DNA from: Bacteroides fragilis
Lineage (GTDB): Bacteria; Bacteroidota; Bacteroidia; Bacteroidales; Bacteroidaceae
Direction of reading: 5' to 3'
NCBI RefSeq assembly: GCF_002849695.1
Contig: NZ_CP018937.1
Span: 3,720,001 to 3,784,000, forward strand
DNA: 64,000 nt
The first letter of the stretch is position 1; every line of letters begins with the position of its first letter. Below the pieces are notes generated by a model. The model saw nothing but the letters and a program-made list of their open reading frames with translations, did no database searches and was not told the DNA's origin. Both the position numbers and the translations under genes were made by a program. Below, one piece after another: positions 25,719 to 34,850 of the stretch.

Positions 25719-25959
25719 TTCTCGTTTCCAAGGCGTATGAATGCCCGGACATCCCGCCCATATCGGTATAAAAGCCTCGAAGTCCCGGTAATATCTTTCT
25801 AAAATGTGCGCAAATAGTATTTTGTATCTCAGACAATGGCAATTATTTTTTTCAGTATATACCCCTCACTTCCGGTTTTTTTCGTACTTTTACAGCTTGT
25901 TGGAAAGTTATGCACTTCCGGCATCTGAGAACAGATAAAAAGAAAAAACAATATATAAA

Positions 25960-27678
25960 ATGAATCACAAATGGAATTATCGACCCATTACACAAGAACA
26001 GGCAGAGACAAGCCGGGCACTGGCTCAGGAACTGGGTATTAGCCCGGTCCTGGGACAACTTTTGGTGCAAAGGGGAATTACAAAGGCACAGGATGCCAAG
26101 AAATTCTTCCGTCCACAATTGCCCGATTTGCATGATCCATTCCTGATGAAGGATATGGACATAGCAGTGGAACGCCTGAACATGGCAATGGGAAAGAAAG
26201 AGCGCATTCTGATTTATGGAGATTACGATGTGGACGGTACCACCGCTGTGGCACTGGTCTACAAGTTCATTCAACAGTTCTACTCGAACCTTGACTATTA
26301 CATCCCCGACCGTTACAACGAAGGATACGGAATTTCCAAAAAAGGAGTTGACTATGCCGCAGAGACAGGAGTGGGGCTTATCATTGTGCTGGACTGCGGA
26401 ATTAAAGCAGTGGAGGAGATTACGTATGCCAAAGAGAAGGGAATTGACTTCATCATCTGCGACCATCATGTACCGGACGATGTATTGCCGCCGGCCGTTG
26501 CCATTCTGAATGCCAAACGACTGGATAATACATACCCATACACCCATCTTTCGGGATGTGGCGTGGGGTTCAAATTCATGCAGGCTTTTGCCATCAGTAA
26601 CGGCATCGAGTTTCATCATCTGATTCCGTTGCTCGACCTGACCGCTGTAAGCATTGCATCGGATATTGTACCGATCATGGGCGAAAACCGTATCTTAGCC
26701 TATCATGGACTGAAACAGCTGAACAGCAATCCGAGCGTAGGGCTGAAGGCGATTATCGATGTATGCGGATTATCGGAGAAAGAAATTACGGTGAGCGACA
26801 TTGTATTCAAAATAGGTCCGCGTATCAACGCTTCCGGACGTATACAGAACGGAAAAGAAGCGGTAGACTTGTTGATTGAGAAGGATTTCTCGGCAGCACT
26901 TGAGAAAGCCGGACAAATCAACCAATACAATGAAACCCGGAAGGATCTGGATAAAAGCATGACGGAAGAGGCCAATAAAATTGTAGCCGAGCTGGAAGGA
27001 TTAGTGGATCGCCGTTCGATAGTGCTTTACAATGAAGACTGGCATAAAGGAGTGATCGGAATCGTAGCCTCACGGTTGACAGAAATTTACTACCGTCCGG
27101 CAGTGGTATTGACGCGGACAGATGACATGGCGACAGGTTCGGCACGTTCGGTATCCGGCTTCGATGTTTACAAAGCTATTGAGCATTGCCGCGACTTGCT
27201 CGAAAACTTCGGAGGGCATACCTATGCTGCCGGACTCTCGATGAAAGTGGAAAACGTACAGGCATTCACCGAACGATTCGAAAGTTTCGTGTCGGAACAC
27301 ATACTACCTGAACAGACCAGTGCAGTGATCGACATCGATGCCGAAATAGACTTTAAAGACATCACTCCGAAATTCTTTAATGAATTGAAGCGATTCAACC
27401 CGTTCGGTCCCGATAATCAGAAACCGGTGTTCTGCACACACCACGTGTACGATTATGGAACAAGCAAAGTGGTCGGACGCGATCAGGAACATATCAAGCT
27501 GGAACTGGTAGATAACAAATCGAACAACGTGATGAACGGAATCGCTTTCGGACAAAGTTCGCACGTAAGATACATCAAAACCAAACGCTCATTTGATATC
27601 TGCTACACCATTGAGGAGAACACCCACAAACGAGGGGAAGTACAGTTGCAGATTGAAGATATCATGCCGATAGAGTGA
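25960..27678 (+). CDS. recJ: Single-stranded-DNA-specific exonuclease RecJ
   Basis: The 572-residue DHH-family 5'-3' ssDNA exonuclease works in recombination and mismatch repair. The metal-binding motifs are YGDYDVDG (Asp 88, 90, 92), VLDCG (near 145) and CDHH (168-170), followed by the DHHA1 domain with GGHTYAAGLS near residue 424 and a C-terminal OB-type domain. The length is normal. It overlaps the next gene, recQ, by four bases (GTGA), so the two repair enzymes are translated together. Confidence 0.96.
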   Translation: MNHKWNYRPITQEQAETSRALAQELGISPVLGQLLVQRGITKAQDAKKFFRPQLPDLHDPFLMKDMDIAVERLNMAMGKKERILIYGDYDVDGTTAVALVYKFIQQFYSNLDYYIPDRYNEGYGISKKGVDYAAETGVGLIIVLDCGIKAVEEITYAKEKGIDFIICDHHVPDDVLPPAVAILNAKRLDNTYPYTHLSGCGVGFKFMQAFAISNGIEFHHLIPLLDLTAVSIASDIVPIMGENRILAYHGLKQLNSNPSVGLKAIIDVCGLSEKEITVSDIVFKIGPRINASGRIQNGKEAVDLLIEKDFSAALEKAGQINQYNETRKDLDKSMTEEANKIVAELEGLVDRRSIVLYNEDWHKGVIGIVASRLTEIYYRPAVVLTRTDDMATGSARSVSGFDVYKAIEHCRDLLENFGGHTYAAGLSMKVENVQAFTERFESFVSEHILPEQTSAVIDIDAEIDFKDITPKFFNELKRFNPFGPDNQKPVFCTHHVYDYGTSKVVGRDQEHIKLELVDNKSNNVMNGIAFGQSSHVRYIKTKRSFDICYTIEENTHKRGEVQLQIEDIMPIE

Positions 27679-29579
27679 CTTACCAAGAGATTTTAAAACA
27701 ATACTGGGGTTATGATTCCTTCCGCGATTTGCAGGAGGACATCATAACCAGCATTGGCAATGGCAAAGACACACTGGGACTGATGCCCACCGGAGGCGGA
27801 AAGTCAATCACCTTTCAGGTTCCTGCCCTTGCCAAAGAGGGATTGTGCATTGTCATCACTCCACTGATCGCCTTAATGAAAGATCAGGTGCAGAACCTGA
27901 AAAAACGCGGAATCAAAGCGGTAGCCATCTATTCCGGAATGACACGGCAAGAGATTGTAGTGGCATTAGAGAACTGTATCTTCGGAGACTATAAGTTTCT
28001 CTATATCTCTCCCGAACGACTGGATACGGAAATTTTCCGGGCCAAACTCCGGTCAATGAAAATCAGCATGATCACCGTGGACGAAAGCCATTGCATCTCG
28101 CAATGGGGATATGACTTTCGTCCGGCCTACCTGAAAATAGCAGATATCAGAGAACTGGTGCCGGATGCTCCGGTGCTGGCACTGACCGCTACCGCCACCC
28201 CCGAAGTGGTGAAAGACATACAGGAACGTCTCCACTTCCGCCGGGAAAATGTATTCCGTATGAGTTTCGAACGGAAAAACTTGGCATACATTGTCCGCTC
28301 CACCGATAATAAAAACGGAGAATTGCTTCACATCCTGAACCGGATACAGGGCAGTGCAATCGTATACGTACGCAGTCGGCGGAAAACCAAAGAGACCACC
28401 GAGCTACTGGTAAATGAAGGAATCACTGCCGACTTTTATCATGCAGGATTAGACAATGCAACCAAAGATCTCCGCCAGAAACGATGGCAAAACGGTGAGA
28501 GCCGGGTCATGGTAGCCACCAATGCGTTTGGTATGGGTATTGACAAACCGGATGTACGCATCGTGATCCATCTGGACCTCCCCGACTCCCCCGAAGCTTA
28601 TTTCCAGGAAGCCGGACGGGCAGGGCGTGACGGTCAGAAAGCATACGCAGTCATACTCTACGCAAAATCGGATAAAACGACACTCAACAAACGCATTGCG
28701 GATACTTTCCCGGATAAGGATTATATAAAAGATGTGTACGAACATCTGCAATACCACTATCAAATGGCGATGGGCGACGGACTGGGATGTATGTATGACT
28801 TCAGTCTGGAAGAGTTTTGCCGCAAATTCAAATACTTCCCCGTACCTGCCGACAGTGCTCTGAAGATACTCACACAGGCCGGATACCTGGAATATACCGA
28901 CGAACAGGACAATGCTTCACGAATCATCTTCACGATCCGCCGGGATGAGTTGTATAAACTCCGCGAAATGGGTGAGCCTGCGGAGAAACTGATACAGATG
29001 ATCCTTCGCTCCTACACGGGTGTTTTTACAGATTACGCCTACATCAGCGAACAAACGCTGTCGGTACGCACAGGACTGACCCGGCAGCAGATTTACGACT
29101 TGCTGGTGATGCTGAGCAAGCGCCGTATCGTTGACTACATTCCGCATAAAAAGACACCTTACATTATATATACGCGCGAACGGGTAGATTTGCATTATCT
29201 GCAGATTCCCCGGGCGGTATACGAAGAAAGGAAAGAGCGCTACGAGAAACGTATTCATGCCATGGTGGAGTATGTTACTTCAGAGAATGTCTGCCGCAGC
29301 CGGATGTTGCTCCGCTACTTCGGAGAGAAGAACGAACACAACTGCGGACAATGTGATGTCTGCCTCAGCCACCGCACACAACCGGACGTGCCACAAAGCA
29401 GCTTCGACGAACTAAAGGAACAAATAACGACCCTGCTGAAAGAACACCCGATGACTCCGGCAGAGATAGCTTCGCACATAAATACAGATAAAGAACAGTT
29501 GGGCGAAGTGGTACGGTTTATGCTGGACGAGGGCTTGCTAAGTTCAGAGAACGGGTTGCTCACCGAAAAAACTTCCTGA
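27675..29579 (+). CDS. recQ: ATP-dependent DNA helicase RecQ
   Basis: The 634-residue superfamily 2 helicase unwinds DNA 3'-5'. Walker A is PTGGGKS (Lys 43), motif II is DESH (136-139) with SQWGYDFRP, and motif VI is QEAGRAGRDG. The RecQ zinc site follows (CRSRMLLRYFGE...CGQCDVC) and then a winged-helix region. A canonical HRDC domain is not evident; the end is a short winged-helix-like tail. The start is GTG 27675, overlapping the recJ stop. RecJ and RecQ commonly act together, so the coupling makes sense. Confidence 0.96.
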   Translation: MTYQEILKQYWGYDSFRDLQEDIITSIGNGKDTLGLMPTGGGKSITFQVPALAKEGLCIVITPLIALMKDQVQNLKKRGIKAVAIYSGMTRQEIVVALENCIFGDYKFLYISPERLDTEIFRAKLRSMKISMITVDESHCISQWGYDFRPAYLKIADIRELVPDAPVLALTATATPEVVKDIQERLHFRRENVFRMSFERKNLAYIVRSTDNKNGELLHILNRIQGSAIVYVRSRRKTKETTELLVNEGITADFYHAGLDNATKDLRQKRWQNGESRVMVATNAFGMGIDKPDVRIVIHLDLPDSPEAYFQEAGRAGRDGQKAYAVILYAKSDKTTLNKRIADTFPDKDYIKDVYEHLQYHYQMAMGDGLGCMYDFSLEEFCRKFKYFPVPADSALKILTQAGYLEYTDEQDNASRIIFTIRRDELYKLREMGEPAEKLIQMILRSYTGVFTDYAYISEQTLSVRTGLTRQQIYDLLVMLSKRRIVDYIPHKKTPYIIYTRERVDLHYLQIPRAVYEERKERYEKRIHAMVEYVTSENVCRSRMLLRYFGEKNEHNCGQCDVCLSHRTQPDVPQSSFDELKEQITTLLKEHPMTPAEIASHINTDKEQLGEVVRFMLDEGLLSSENGLLTEKTS

Positions 29580-29608
29580 AAAGCAGTAAGGGTATGTGAT
29601 GAAATTAC

Positions 29609-29616
29609 TACATTTG
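29609..29616 (+). promoter_or_regulatory. Possible -7 box for the TPR gene
   Basis: TACATTTG lies 26 bases before the TPR start codon and matches the consensus. No clear TTTG is found 19-20 bases upstream. Confidence 0.35.
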
Positions 29617-29641
29617 CAACCAAACTAAAAAAACATCGATC

Positions 29642-30604
29642 ATGCCAAACTTCTTTAAATCTTTTTTCTCAGGTAAAACAGAAAACCCTGAGGAGGAAAA
29701 ACAGAAAAACGCCAAAAAGAACTTTGAGATATTTAAATATGACGGCCTGCGTGCCCAACGTATGGGACGCCCGGACTATGCCATTAAATGCTTCAACGAA
29801 GCACTGGCCATCGAAGAGGATTTCGAAACACTGAACTATCTGAGCCAAATTTACATGCAGACCGGAGAGTTCGTGAAAGCACATGAACTGCTGGAACGTA
29901 TGATTGCATTGGAACCGGAACTGACGAGCACGTACTTGACGCTGGCCAACCTGTGCTTCATGCAAGAAAATTATCAGGAAATGGCCGATGCTGCCCAGAA
30001 GGCCATCGCATTGGAAGAGGGTAACGCAATGGCACACTACCTGTTAGGTAAAGCCAATCATGGATTGGATAACGGAATAATGACCATTGCCCATCTGACA
30101 AAGGCCATTGTGCTGAAAGATGATTTCACGGAAGCACGGCTGCTCCGTGCCGAAGCACTGTACAAAATGCAGCAATTCGCAGAGGCTATGGAAGATATTG
30201 AAGCCATACTTGCGCAGAATCCGGACGAAGAAGCTGCCCTCCTGTTACGTGGCAAAATAAAAGAAGCCACCGGAAAGCAGGAAGAAGCGGAAAACGATTA
30301 CCTCAGTGTGACGGAAATGAACCCTTTCAACGAACAGGCCTATCTATATCTGGGACAATTGTTCATTACACAGAAGAAACTGTCTGCGGCTATCGAACTG
30401 TTCGATGAAGCAATAGACCTGAATCCGAACTTTGCTGCGGCCTACCACGAAAGAGGACGTGCCAAACTGCTGAACGGTGACAAAGAAGGCTCAGTAGAAG
30501 ATATGAAGAAATCGCTGGAACTGAACCCGAAAGAGGGGGAGAACCTGAACGGACAGTTCAATAATCAGCAGGCAGAGACTACTCCAAACGTATTGGGATT
30601 GTAA
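29642..30604 (+). CDS. Tetratricopeptide repeat protein
   Basis: The 320-residue protein is built from about seven to eight TPR units (residues about 30-300), for example RMGRPDYAIKCFNEALAIEE, GEFVKAHELLERMIALEPE and LSAAIELFDEAIDLNPN. There is no signal peptide, so it is probably a cytosolic protein-interaction scaffold. The partner is not known. It follows recQ by 62 bases on the same strand. Confidence 0.88.
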   Translation: MPNFFKSFFSGKTENPEEEKQKNAKKNFEIFKYDGLRAQRMGRPDYAIKCFNEALAIEEDFETLNYLSQIYMQTGEFVKAHELLERMIALEPELTSTYLTLANLCFMQENYQEMADAAQKAIALEEGNAMAHYLLGKANHGLDNGIMTIAHLTKAIVLKDDFTEARLLRAEALYKMQQFAEAMEDIEAILAQNPDEEAALLLRGKIKEATGKQEEAENDYLSVTEMNPFNEQAYLYLGQLFITQKKLSAAIELFDEAIDLNPNFAAAYHERGRAKLLNGDKEGSVEDMKKSLELNPKEGENLNGQFNNQQAETTPNVLGL

Positions 30605-30672
30605 TCCGCCCGCTGCATAGGACGGTTTAATACCGCAAAAGCAAGAAAACATGAAAAAAAAGTGGCTTTTTG

Positions 30673-30702
30673 CTTGCATTTAAAAGAAAAGTATTACTTT
30701 TG
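30673..30702 (+). promoter_or_regulatory. Promoter of the aromatic amino-acid operon
   Basis: CTTG, 18 bases, TACTTTTG. Transcription would begin near 30709, shortly before the leader peptide. Confidence 0.65.
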
Positions 30703-30734
30703 TCCCCTGAAACAAAGAAATAAAGCAAAACGTT

Positions 30735-30821
30735 ATGAACGTATTCACTTTTACATATTACTTCTTTTTTTACTTTTACTTTAGCCAGAAAGTAGAGCGG
30801 GAGTTTGTATGTATCAAGTGA
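30735..30821 (+). CDS. Phe/Tyr-rich leader peptide
   Basis: The 28-codon frame has 8 Phe and 4 Tyr; residues 4-16 are FTFTYYFFFYFYF, so 11 of 13 codons read Phe or Tyr. Such composition is what a ribosome-mediated attenuator sensing charged tRNA-Phe and tRNA-Tyr would need, and the genes downstream make exactly these two amino acids. The peptide itself need have no function. Its 3' part contains the antiterminator strand GAGCGGGA. Confidence 0.85.
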   Translation: MNVFTFTYYFFFYFYFSQKVEREFVCIK

Positions 30822-30896
30822 CAGGGTGCTTAAGAACTGAGATTAAGAGAAACTAATAATATGAATCCCGCTCCGACATGGACGCGGGATTTTTTT
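30795..30896 (+). promoter_or_regulatory. Transcription attenuator of the Phe/Tyr operon
   Basis: Two exclusive structures share TCCCGCTC at 30866-30873. In one it pairs perfectly with GAGCGGGA at 30795-30802 inside the leader frame (antiterminator). In the other, 30865-30871 pairs with 30884-30890 (ATCCCGC/GCGGGAT, plus an inner TCC/GGA) and is followed by seven T: an intrinsic terminator just before pheA. Stalling at the Phe/Tyr codons would leave the first strand free and favour read-through. Confidence 0.82.
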
Positions 30897-30917
30897 ATAC
30901 CATATACTCAATTAGGA

Positions 30918-31763
30918 ATGAAAAGAATAGCAATTCAAGGAACACTGGGCTCGTATCACGATATAGCCGCACACAAGTACTTCGAAGGGGAAGAAATAGA
31001 GTTAATCTGTTGCGCCAACTTTGAAGATGTGTTTGCTGCCATCCGGAAAGATAGTCAGACAATCGGGATGCTGGCCATTGAAAACACGATTGCAGGAAGC
31101 CTGCTGCACAACAACGAACTGTTGCGCCAAAGCGGCACGCAGATTATCGGCGAATACAAATTACGCATTTCGCACAGCTTCGTTTGCCTGCCCGAAGAGG
31201 ACTGGAATGACATCACCGAAGTGAACTCACACCCGATCGCCCTGATGCAATGCCGGGAATTCCTGAACCAACACCCGCGTATCAAAGTGGTAGAAGCTGA
31301 AGATACGGCCTTGAGTGCTGAAATCATCAAACGGGAAAACCTGAAAGGACATGCCGCCATCTGCTCACATGCCGCCGCCGAACGGTACGGAATGAAGGTA
31401 CTGCAAGAAGGCATAGAAACAAACAAACATAATTTCACCCGTTTTCTGGTAGTGGCAGATCCATGGCAGGTGGACGAGATACGAAAACAAAACACCGTTC
31501 TCAACAAAGCAAACATCGTTTTCACTCTCCCCCACTCCGAAGGAAGCCTCTCACAAGTTCTGTCTATCTTATCTTTTTACAATATCAACTTAACAAAAAT
31601 ACAATCGCTCCCTATCATCGGACGGGAATGGGAATACCAGTTCTACGTAGATGTAGCTTTCAACGATTATCTGAGATACAAACAATCGATTACAGCAATC
31701 ACTCCATTGACGAAAGAACTTAAAATATTAGGCGAATATGCAGAAGGAAAATCAAACGTATAA
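30918..31763 (+). CDS. pheA: Prephenate dehydratase
   Basis: The 281-residue enzyme converts prephenate to phenylpyruvate. The catalytic domain (residues about 2-180) opens IAIQGTLGSYHDIAAHKYF and ends with the catalytic NFTRFLVV motif. The C-terminal ACT domain (about 195-270, SEGSLSQVLSILSFYNINLTKIQSLP) is the usual site of Phe feedback inhibition. I start it at ATG 30918; a longer frame from 30861 would run through the attenuator terminator. It is the first structural gene of the operon and overlaps the aminotransferase gene by 26 bases. Confidence 0.95.
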   Translation: MKRIAIQGTLGSYHDIAAHKYFEGEEIELICCANFEDVFAAIRKDSQTIGMLAIENTIAGSLLHNNELLRQSGTQIIGEYKLRISHSFVCLPEEDWNDITEVNSHPIALMQCREFLNQHPRIKVVEAEDTALSAEIIKRENLKGHAAICSHAAAERYGMKVLQEGIETNKHNFTRFLVVADPWQVDEIRKQNTVLNKANIVFTLPHSEGSLSQVLSILSFYNINLTKIQSLPIIGREWEYQFYVDVAFNDYLRYKQSITAITPLTKELKILGEYAEGKSNV

Positions 31764-32922
31764 GGTAGCGCCGGCCGACAGACTGGGCGGTGTAAGCGAA
31801 TACTACTTTTCGAAGAAACTGAAAGAAGTGGCACGGATGAACGCAGAAGGTAAAGACGTAATCAGCCTGGGAATCGGAAGCCCGGACATGCCCCCTTCGG
31901 AGCAGACCATCGAAACGCTGTGTAACAATGCTCACGACCCGAACGGACACGGCTATCAACCGTATGTGGGCATACCGGAACTTCGCAAGAGTTTTGCCGA
32001 CTGGTATAAACGCTGGTATGGAGTGGAACTGAATCCGGCAACAGAAATTCAGCCGCTGATCGGATCGAAAGAGGGCATCTTGCACGTGACACTCGCTTTT
32101 GTCAATCCGGGCGAACAGGTACTGGTACCCAATCCGGGATATCCCACCTACACTTCGTTAAGCAAAATACTGGGTGCCGAGGTGGTGAACTATAACCTCA
32201 AAGAAGAGGACGGATGGATGCCGGACTTCGATGAACTGGAAAAGATGGATCTGAGCCGCGTGAAACTGATGTGGACCAACTATCCGAATATGCCGACCGG
32301 TGCCAATGCCACACCGGAACTTTACGAACGCCTGGTGGAGTTTGCCCTCCGCAAGAACATCGTGATTGTGAACGACAATCCATACAGCTTTATCCTGAAT
32401 GATAAGCCGATCAGTATCCTGAGTGTGCCGGGCGCCAAAGAATGCTGTATCGAATTCAACTCCATGAGTAAAAGTCACAATATGCCGGGATGGCGTATCG
32501 GTATGTTAGCTTCGAACGCAAAGTTTGTACAATGGATTCTGAAGGTGAAAAGCAACATCGACAGCGGAATGTTCCGTGCCATGCAACTGGCAGCTGCCAA
32601 AGCACTCGAAGCGGATGCAGAATGGTACGAAGGCAACAATGTCAACTACCGGAACCGCCGCCACCTGGCCGGAGAGATTATGAAAACGTTAGGATGTACG
32701 TACGACGAAAAGCAAGTGGGCATGTTTCTCTGGGGAAAAATCCCCGCAAGTTGCGCCGATGTAGAAGAACTGACAGAGAAAGTGCTGCAGGAGGCACGCG
32801 TCTTCATCACTCCGGGATTTATTTTCGGAAGCAACGGAGCGAGATACATCCGCATCTCTCTCTGCTGCAAAGACGCCAAGTTAGCAGAAGCGCTGGAAAG
32901 AATCAAATCAATAATGAAATAA
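31738..32922 (+). CDS. PLP-dependent class I/II aminotransferase (aromatic or aspartate type)
   Basis: The 394-residue fold-type I aminotransferase has SLGIGSPDMPPSEQ near the N-terminus, NPGYPTYTSLSKILGAEVV, the NYPNMPTGA motif and the Schiff-base lysine in SMSKSHNMPGWRIG. In this operon it most likely transaminates phenylpyruvate and 4-hydroxyphenylpyruvate, or prephenate, as the last or next-to-last step of Phe and Tyr synthesis. A broader aspartate specificity is also possible. Confidence 0.9.
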   Translation: MQKENQTYKVAPADRLGGVSEYYFSKKLKEVARMNAEGKDVISLGIGSPDMPPSEQTIETLCNNAHDPNGHGYQPYVGIPELRKSFADWYKRWYGVELNPATEIQPLIGSKEGILHVTLAFVNPGEQVLVPNPGYPTYTSLSKILGAEVVNYNLKEEDGWMPDFDELEKMDLSRVKLMWTNYPNMPTGANATPELYERLVEFALRKNIVIVNDNPYSFILNDKPISILSVPGAKECCIEFNSMSKSHNMPGWRIGMLASNAKFVQWILKVKSNIDSGMFRAMQLAAAKALEADAEWYEGNNVNYRNRRHLAGEIMKTLGCTYDEKQVGMFLWGKIPASCADVEELTEKVLQEARVFITPGFIFGSNGARYIRISLCCKDAKLAEALERIKSIMK

Positions 32923-32944
32923 CAACTAAACGAATTAGATCGAT

Positions 32945-34006
32945 ATGGAACTCGAATCAATCTTATTGCCGGGCGTAGAAGATAAACGCCCGATGGTGAT
33001 AGCCGGCCCTTGCAGTGCCGAAACAGAAGAGCAAGTAATGTCAACCGCCACACAACTGGCAGCCAAAGGAGTAAAAATCTTCCGTGCGGGAATCTGGAAA
33101 CCGCGCACCAAACCGGGAGGTTTCGAAGGTATCGGCGTAGAAGGCCTCGCCTGGCTGAAAGAGGTGAAGAAAGAGACCGGCATGTACGTATCTACCGAAG
33201 TGGCTACAGCCAAGCACGTATACGAATGCCTGAAAGCGGGCATCGACGTGTTGTGGGTAGGTGCCCGTACCACCGCCAATCCGTTTGCCGTACAGGAAAT
33301 AGCAGACGCACTGAAAGGTGTAGACATCCCTGTGCTGGTGAAGAACCCGGTAAATCCGGATCTGGAATTATGGATCGGTGCTCTGGAACGTATCAACAAT
33401 GCCGGACTGAAACGTCTGGGAGCCATTCATCGCGGCTTCAGCAGCTACGACAAGAAGCTGTACCGCAACCTGCCGCAATGGCACATTCCTATCGAGTTGC
33501 GCCGCCGCATCCCCGAACTGCCTATCTTCTGCGACCCGAGCCACATCGGCGGAAAGCGCGAACTGGTAGCTCCTCTCTGCCAGCAGGCTATGGACCTGAA
33601 CTTCGACGGACTGATAGTGGAAAGTCACTGTAACCCGGACTGTGCATGGAGCGACGCTTCACAGCAAGTGACTCCGGACGTACTGGACTACATCCTCAAC
33701 CTGCTCGTCATCCGTAAAGAGACACAAACAACGGAGAACCTGAACGTACTGCGTAAACAGATTGACGAATGCGATGATAACATCATTCAGGAACTGTCAA
33801 AACGCATGCGCGTAGCACGCGAAATCGGTACTTACAAAAAAGAACACGATATCACAGTACTTCAGACCGGACGTTATAACGAGATTCTTGAGAAACGCGG
33901 TGCCCAGGGCGAACAGTGCGGCATGAGTGCAGAGTTTGTGAAAGTGATCTTCGAAGCCATCCACGAAGAATCGGTTCGTCAACAGATGGAGATTATCAAT
34001 AAATAG
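32945..34006 (+). CDS. Bifunctional DAHP synthase / chorismate mutase
   Basis: The 353-residue fusion has an N-terminal 3-deoxy-7-phosphoheptulonate synthase domain of the KDO8P-synthase-like type (residues about 1-260: VIAGPCSAETEEQVM, GVEGLAWLKEV, IFCDPSHIGGKRE). A C-terminal AroQ-type chorismate mutase follows (about 265-345: LNVLRKQIDECDDNIIQELSKRMRVAREI). It catalyses the first committed step of the shikimate route and the branch step to prephenate. The fusion is typical of Bacteroidetes and probably allows feedback through the mutase domain. It lies 22 bases after the aminotransferase. Confidence 0.95.
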   Translation: MELESILLPGVEDKRPMVIAGPCSAETEEQVMSTATQLAAKGVKIFRAGIWKPRTKPGGFEGIGVEGLAWLKEVKKETGMYVSTEVATAKHVYECLKAGIDVLWVGARTTANPFAVQEIADALKGVDIPVLVKNPVNPDLELWIGALERINNAGLKRLGAIHRGFSSYDKKLYRNLPQWHIPIELRRRIPELPIFCDPSHIGGKRELVAPLCQQAMDLNFDGLIVESHCNPDCAWSDASQQVTPDVLDYILNLLVIRKETQTTENLNVLRKQIDECDDNIIQELSKRMRVAREIGTYKKEHDITVLQTGRYNEILEKRGAQGEQCGMSAEFVKVIFEAIHEESVRQQMEIINK

Positions 34007-34021
34007 CAAATCATTCATATT

Positions 34022-34795
34022 ATGCGAATTCTAATTTTGGGAGCCGGCAAGATGGGCTCCTTCTTTACTGACATACTAAGTTTCCAGCACGAGACGGCCG
34101 TGTTCGACGTCAACCCGCATCAGCTTCGGTTCGTGTACAACACGTATCGCTTCACAACATTGGAGGAGATCAAGGAGTTCGAACCGGAACTGGTGATCAA
34201 TGCTGCCACAGTGAAGTATACGCTGGACGCTTTCCGCAAAATTCTGCCTGTTTTGCCCAAAGACTGTATCCTGAGTGATATCGCTTCGGTGAAAACCGGA
34301 CTGAAGAAGTTCTACGAAGAAAGCGGATTCCGTTATGTCTCCACTCACCCGATGTTCGGCCCTACTTTTGCCAGCCTGAGCAATCTGAGCAGCGAAAGTG
34401 CCATCATCATCAGTGAGAGCGATCATTTGGGGAAAGTATTCTTTAAAGACTTATACAATAGCCTGAACCTGAATATTTTTGAGTATACCTTCGACGAGCA
34501 TGATGAAACAGTGGCTTACTCCTTGTCTATCCCGTTTGTTTCGACGTTTGTTTTCGCAGCTGTCATGAAACACCAAGAGGCACCGGGAACTACATTCAAG
34601 AAGCACATGGCTATTGCAAAAGGGCTTTTGAGCGAAGATGATTACTTATTGCAGGAAATCCTGTTCAATCCGCGCACGCCGTCACAGGTAGAGAACATCC
34701 GCACAGAGCTGAAACAGTTGCTTGAAATTATCACGAGTAAAGATGCGGAAGGAATGAAAAAGTATCTGACGAAGATACGGGAAAAGATTAAATAA
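34022..34795 (+). CDS. tyrA: Prephenate dehydrogenase
   Basis: The 257-residue enzyme oxidatively decarboxylates prephenate to 4-hydroxyphenylpyruvate. The NAD-binding Rossmann motif is LGAGKMGSFFTD at the N-terminus; SDIASVKTGL and the catalytic histidine region STHPMFGPTF follow, and the rest is helical. There is no fused chorismate mutase, since that domain sits on the upstream gene product. It is the last gene of the operon, 15 bases after the previous stop, with a terminator 20 bases downstream. Confidence 0.93.
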   Translation: MRILILGAGKMGSFFTDILSFQHETAVFDVNPHQLRFVYNTYRFTTLEEIKEFEPELVINAATVKYTLDAFRKILPVLPKDCILSDIASVKTGLKKFYEESGFRYVSTHPMFGPTFASLSNLSSESAIIISESDHLGKVFFKDLYNSLNLNIFEYTFDEHDETVAYSLSIPFVSTFVFAAVMKHQEAPGTTFKKHMAIAKGLLSEDDYLLQEILFNPRTPSQVENIRTELKQLLEIITSKDAEGMKKYLTKIREKIK

Positions 34796-34814
34796 GAATC
34801 TTTATCATAAGTAT

Positions 34815-34850
34815 GAGGGGGTGTCATTCACCACAGACACCCCTCTCCTT
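34815..34850 (+). terminator. Terminator of the aromatic operon
   Basis: GAGGGGGTGTC (34815-34825) pairs with GACACCCCTC (34836-34845), with one G bulged and a 10-base loop, followed by TCCTTTCTTTT. Confidence 0.85.

Noticed and set aside
25852..26619. 255-codon minus-strand frame opposite recJ
   Set aside because: It is antisense to the conserved DHH motifs of recJ and has no recognisable domain; a shadow frame.
30861..30917. Upstream in-frame start for pheA
   Set aside because: It would place the attenuator terminator inside the coding region; ATG 30918 gives the family N-terminus.
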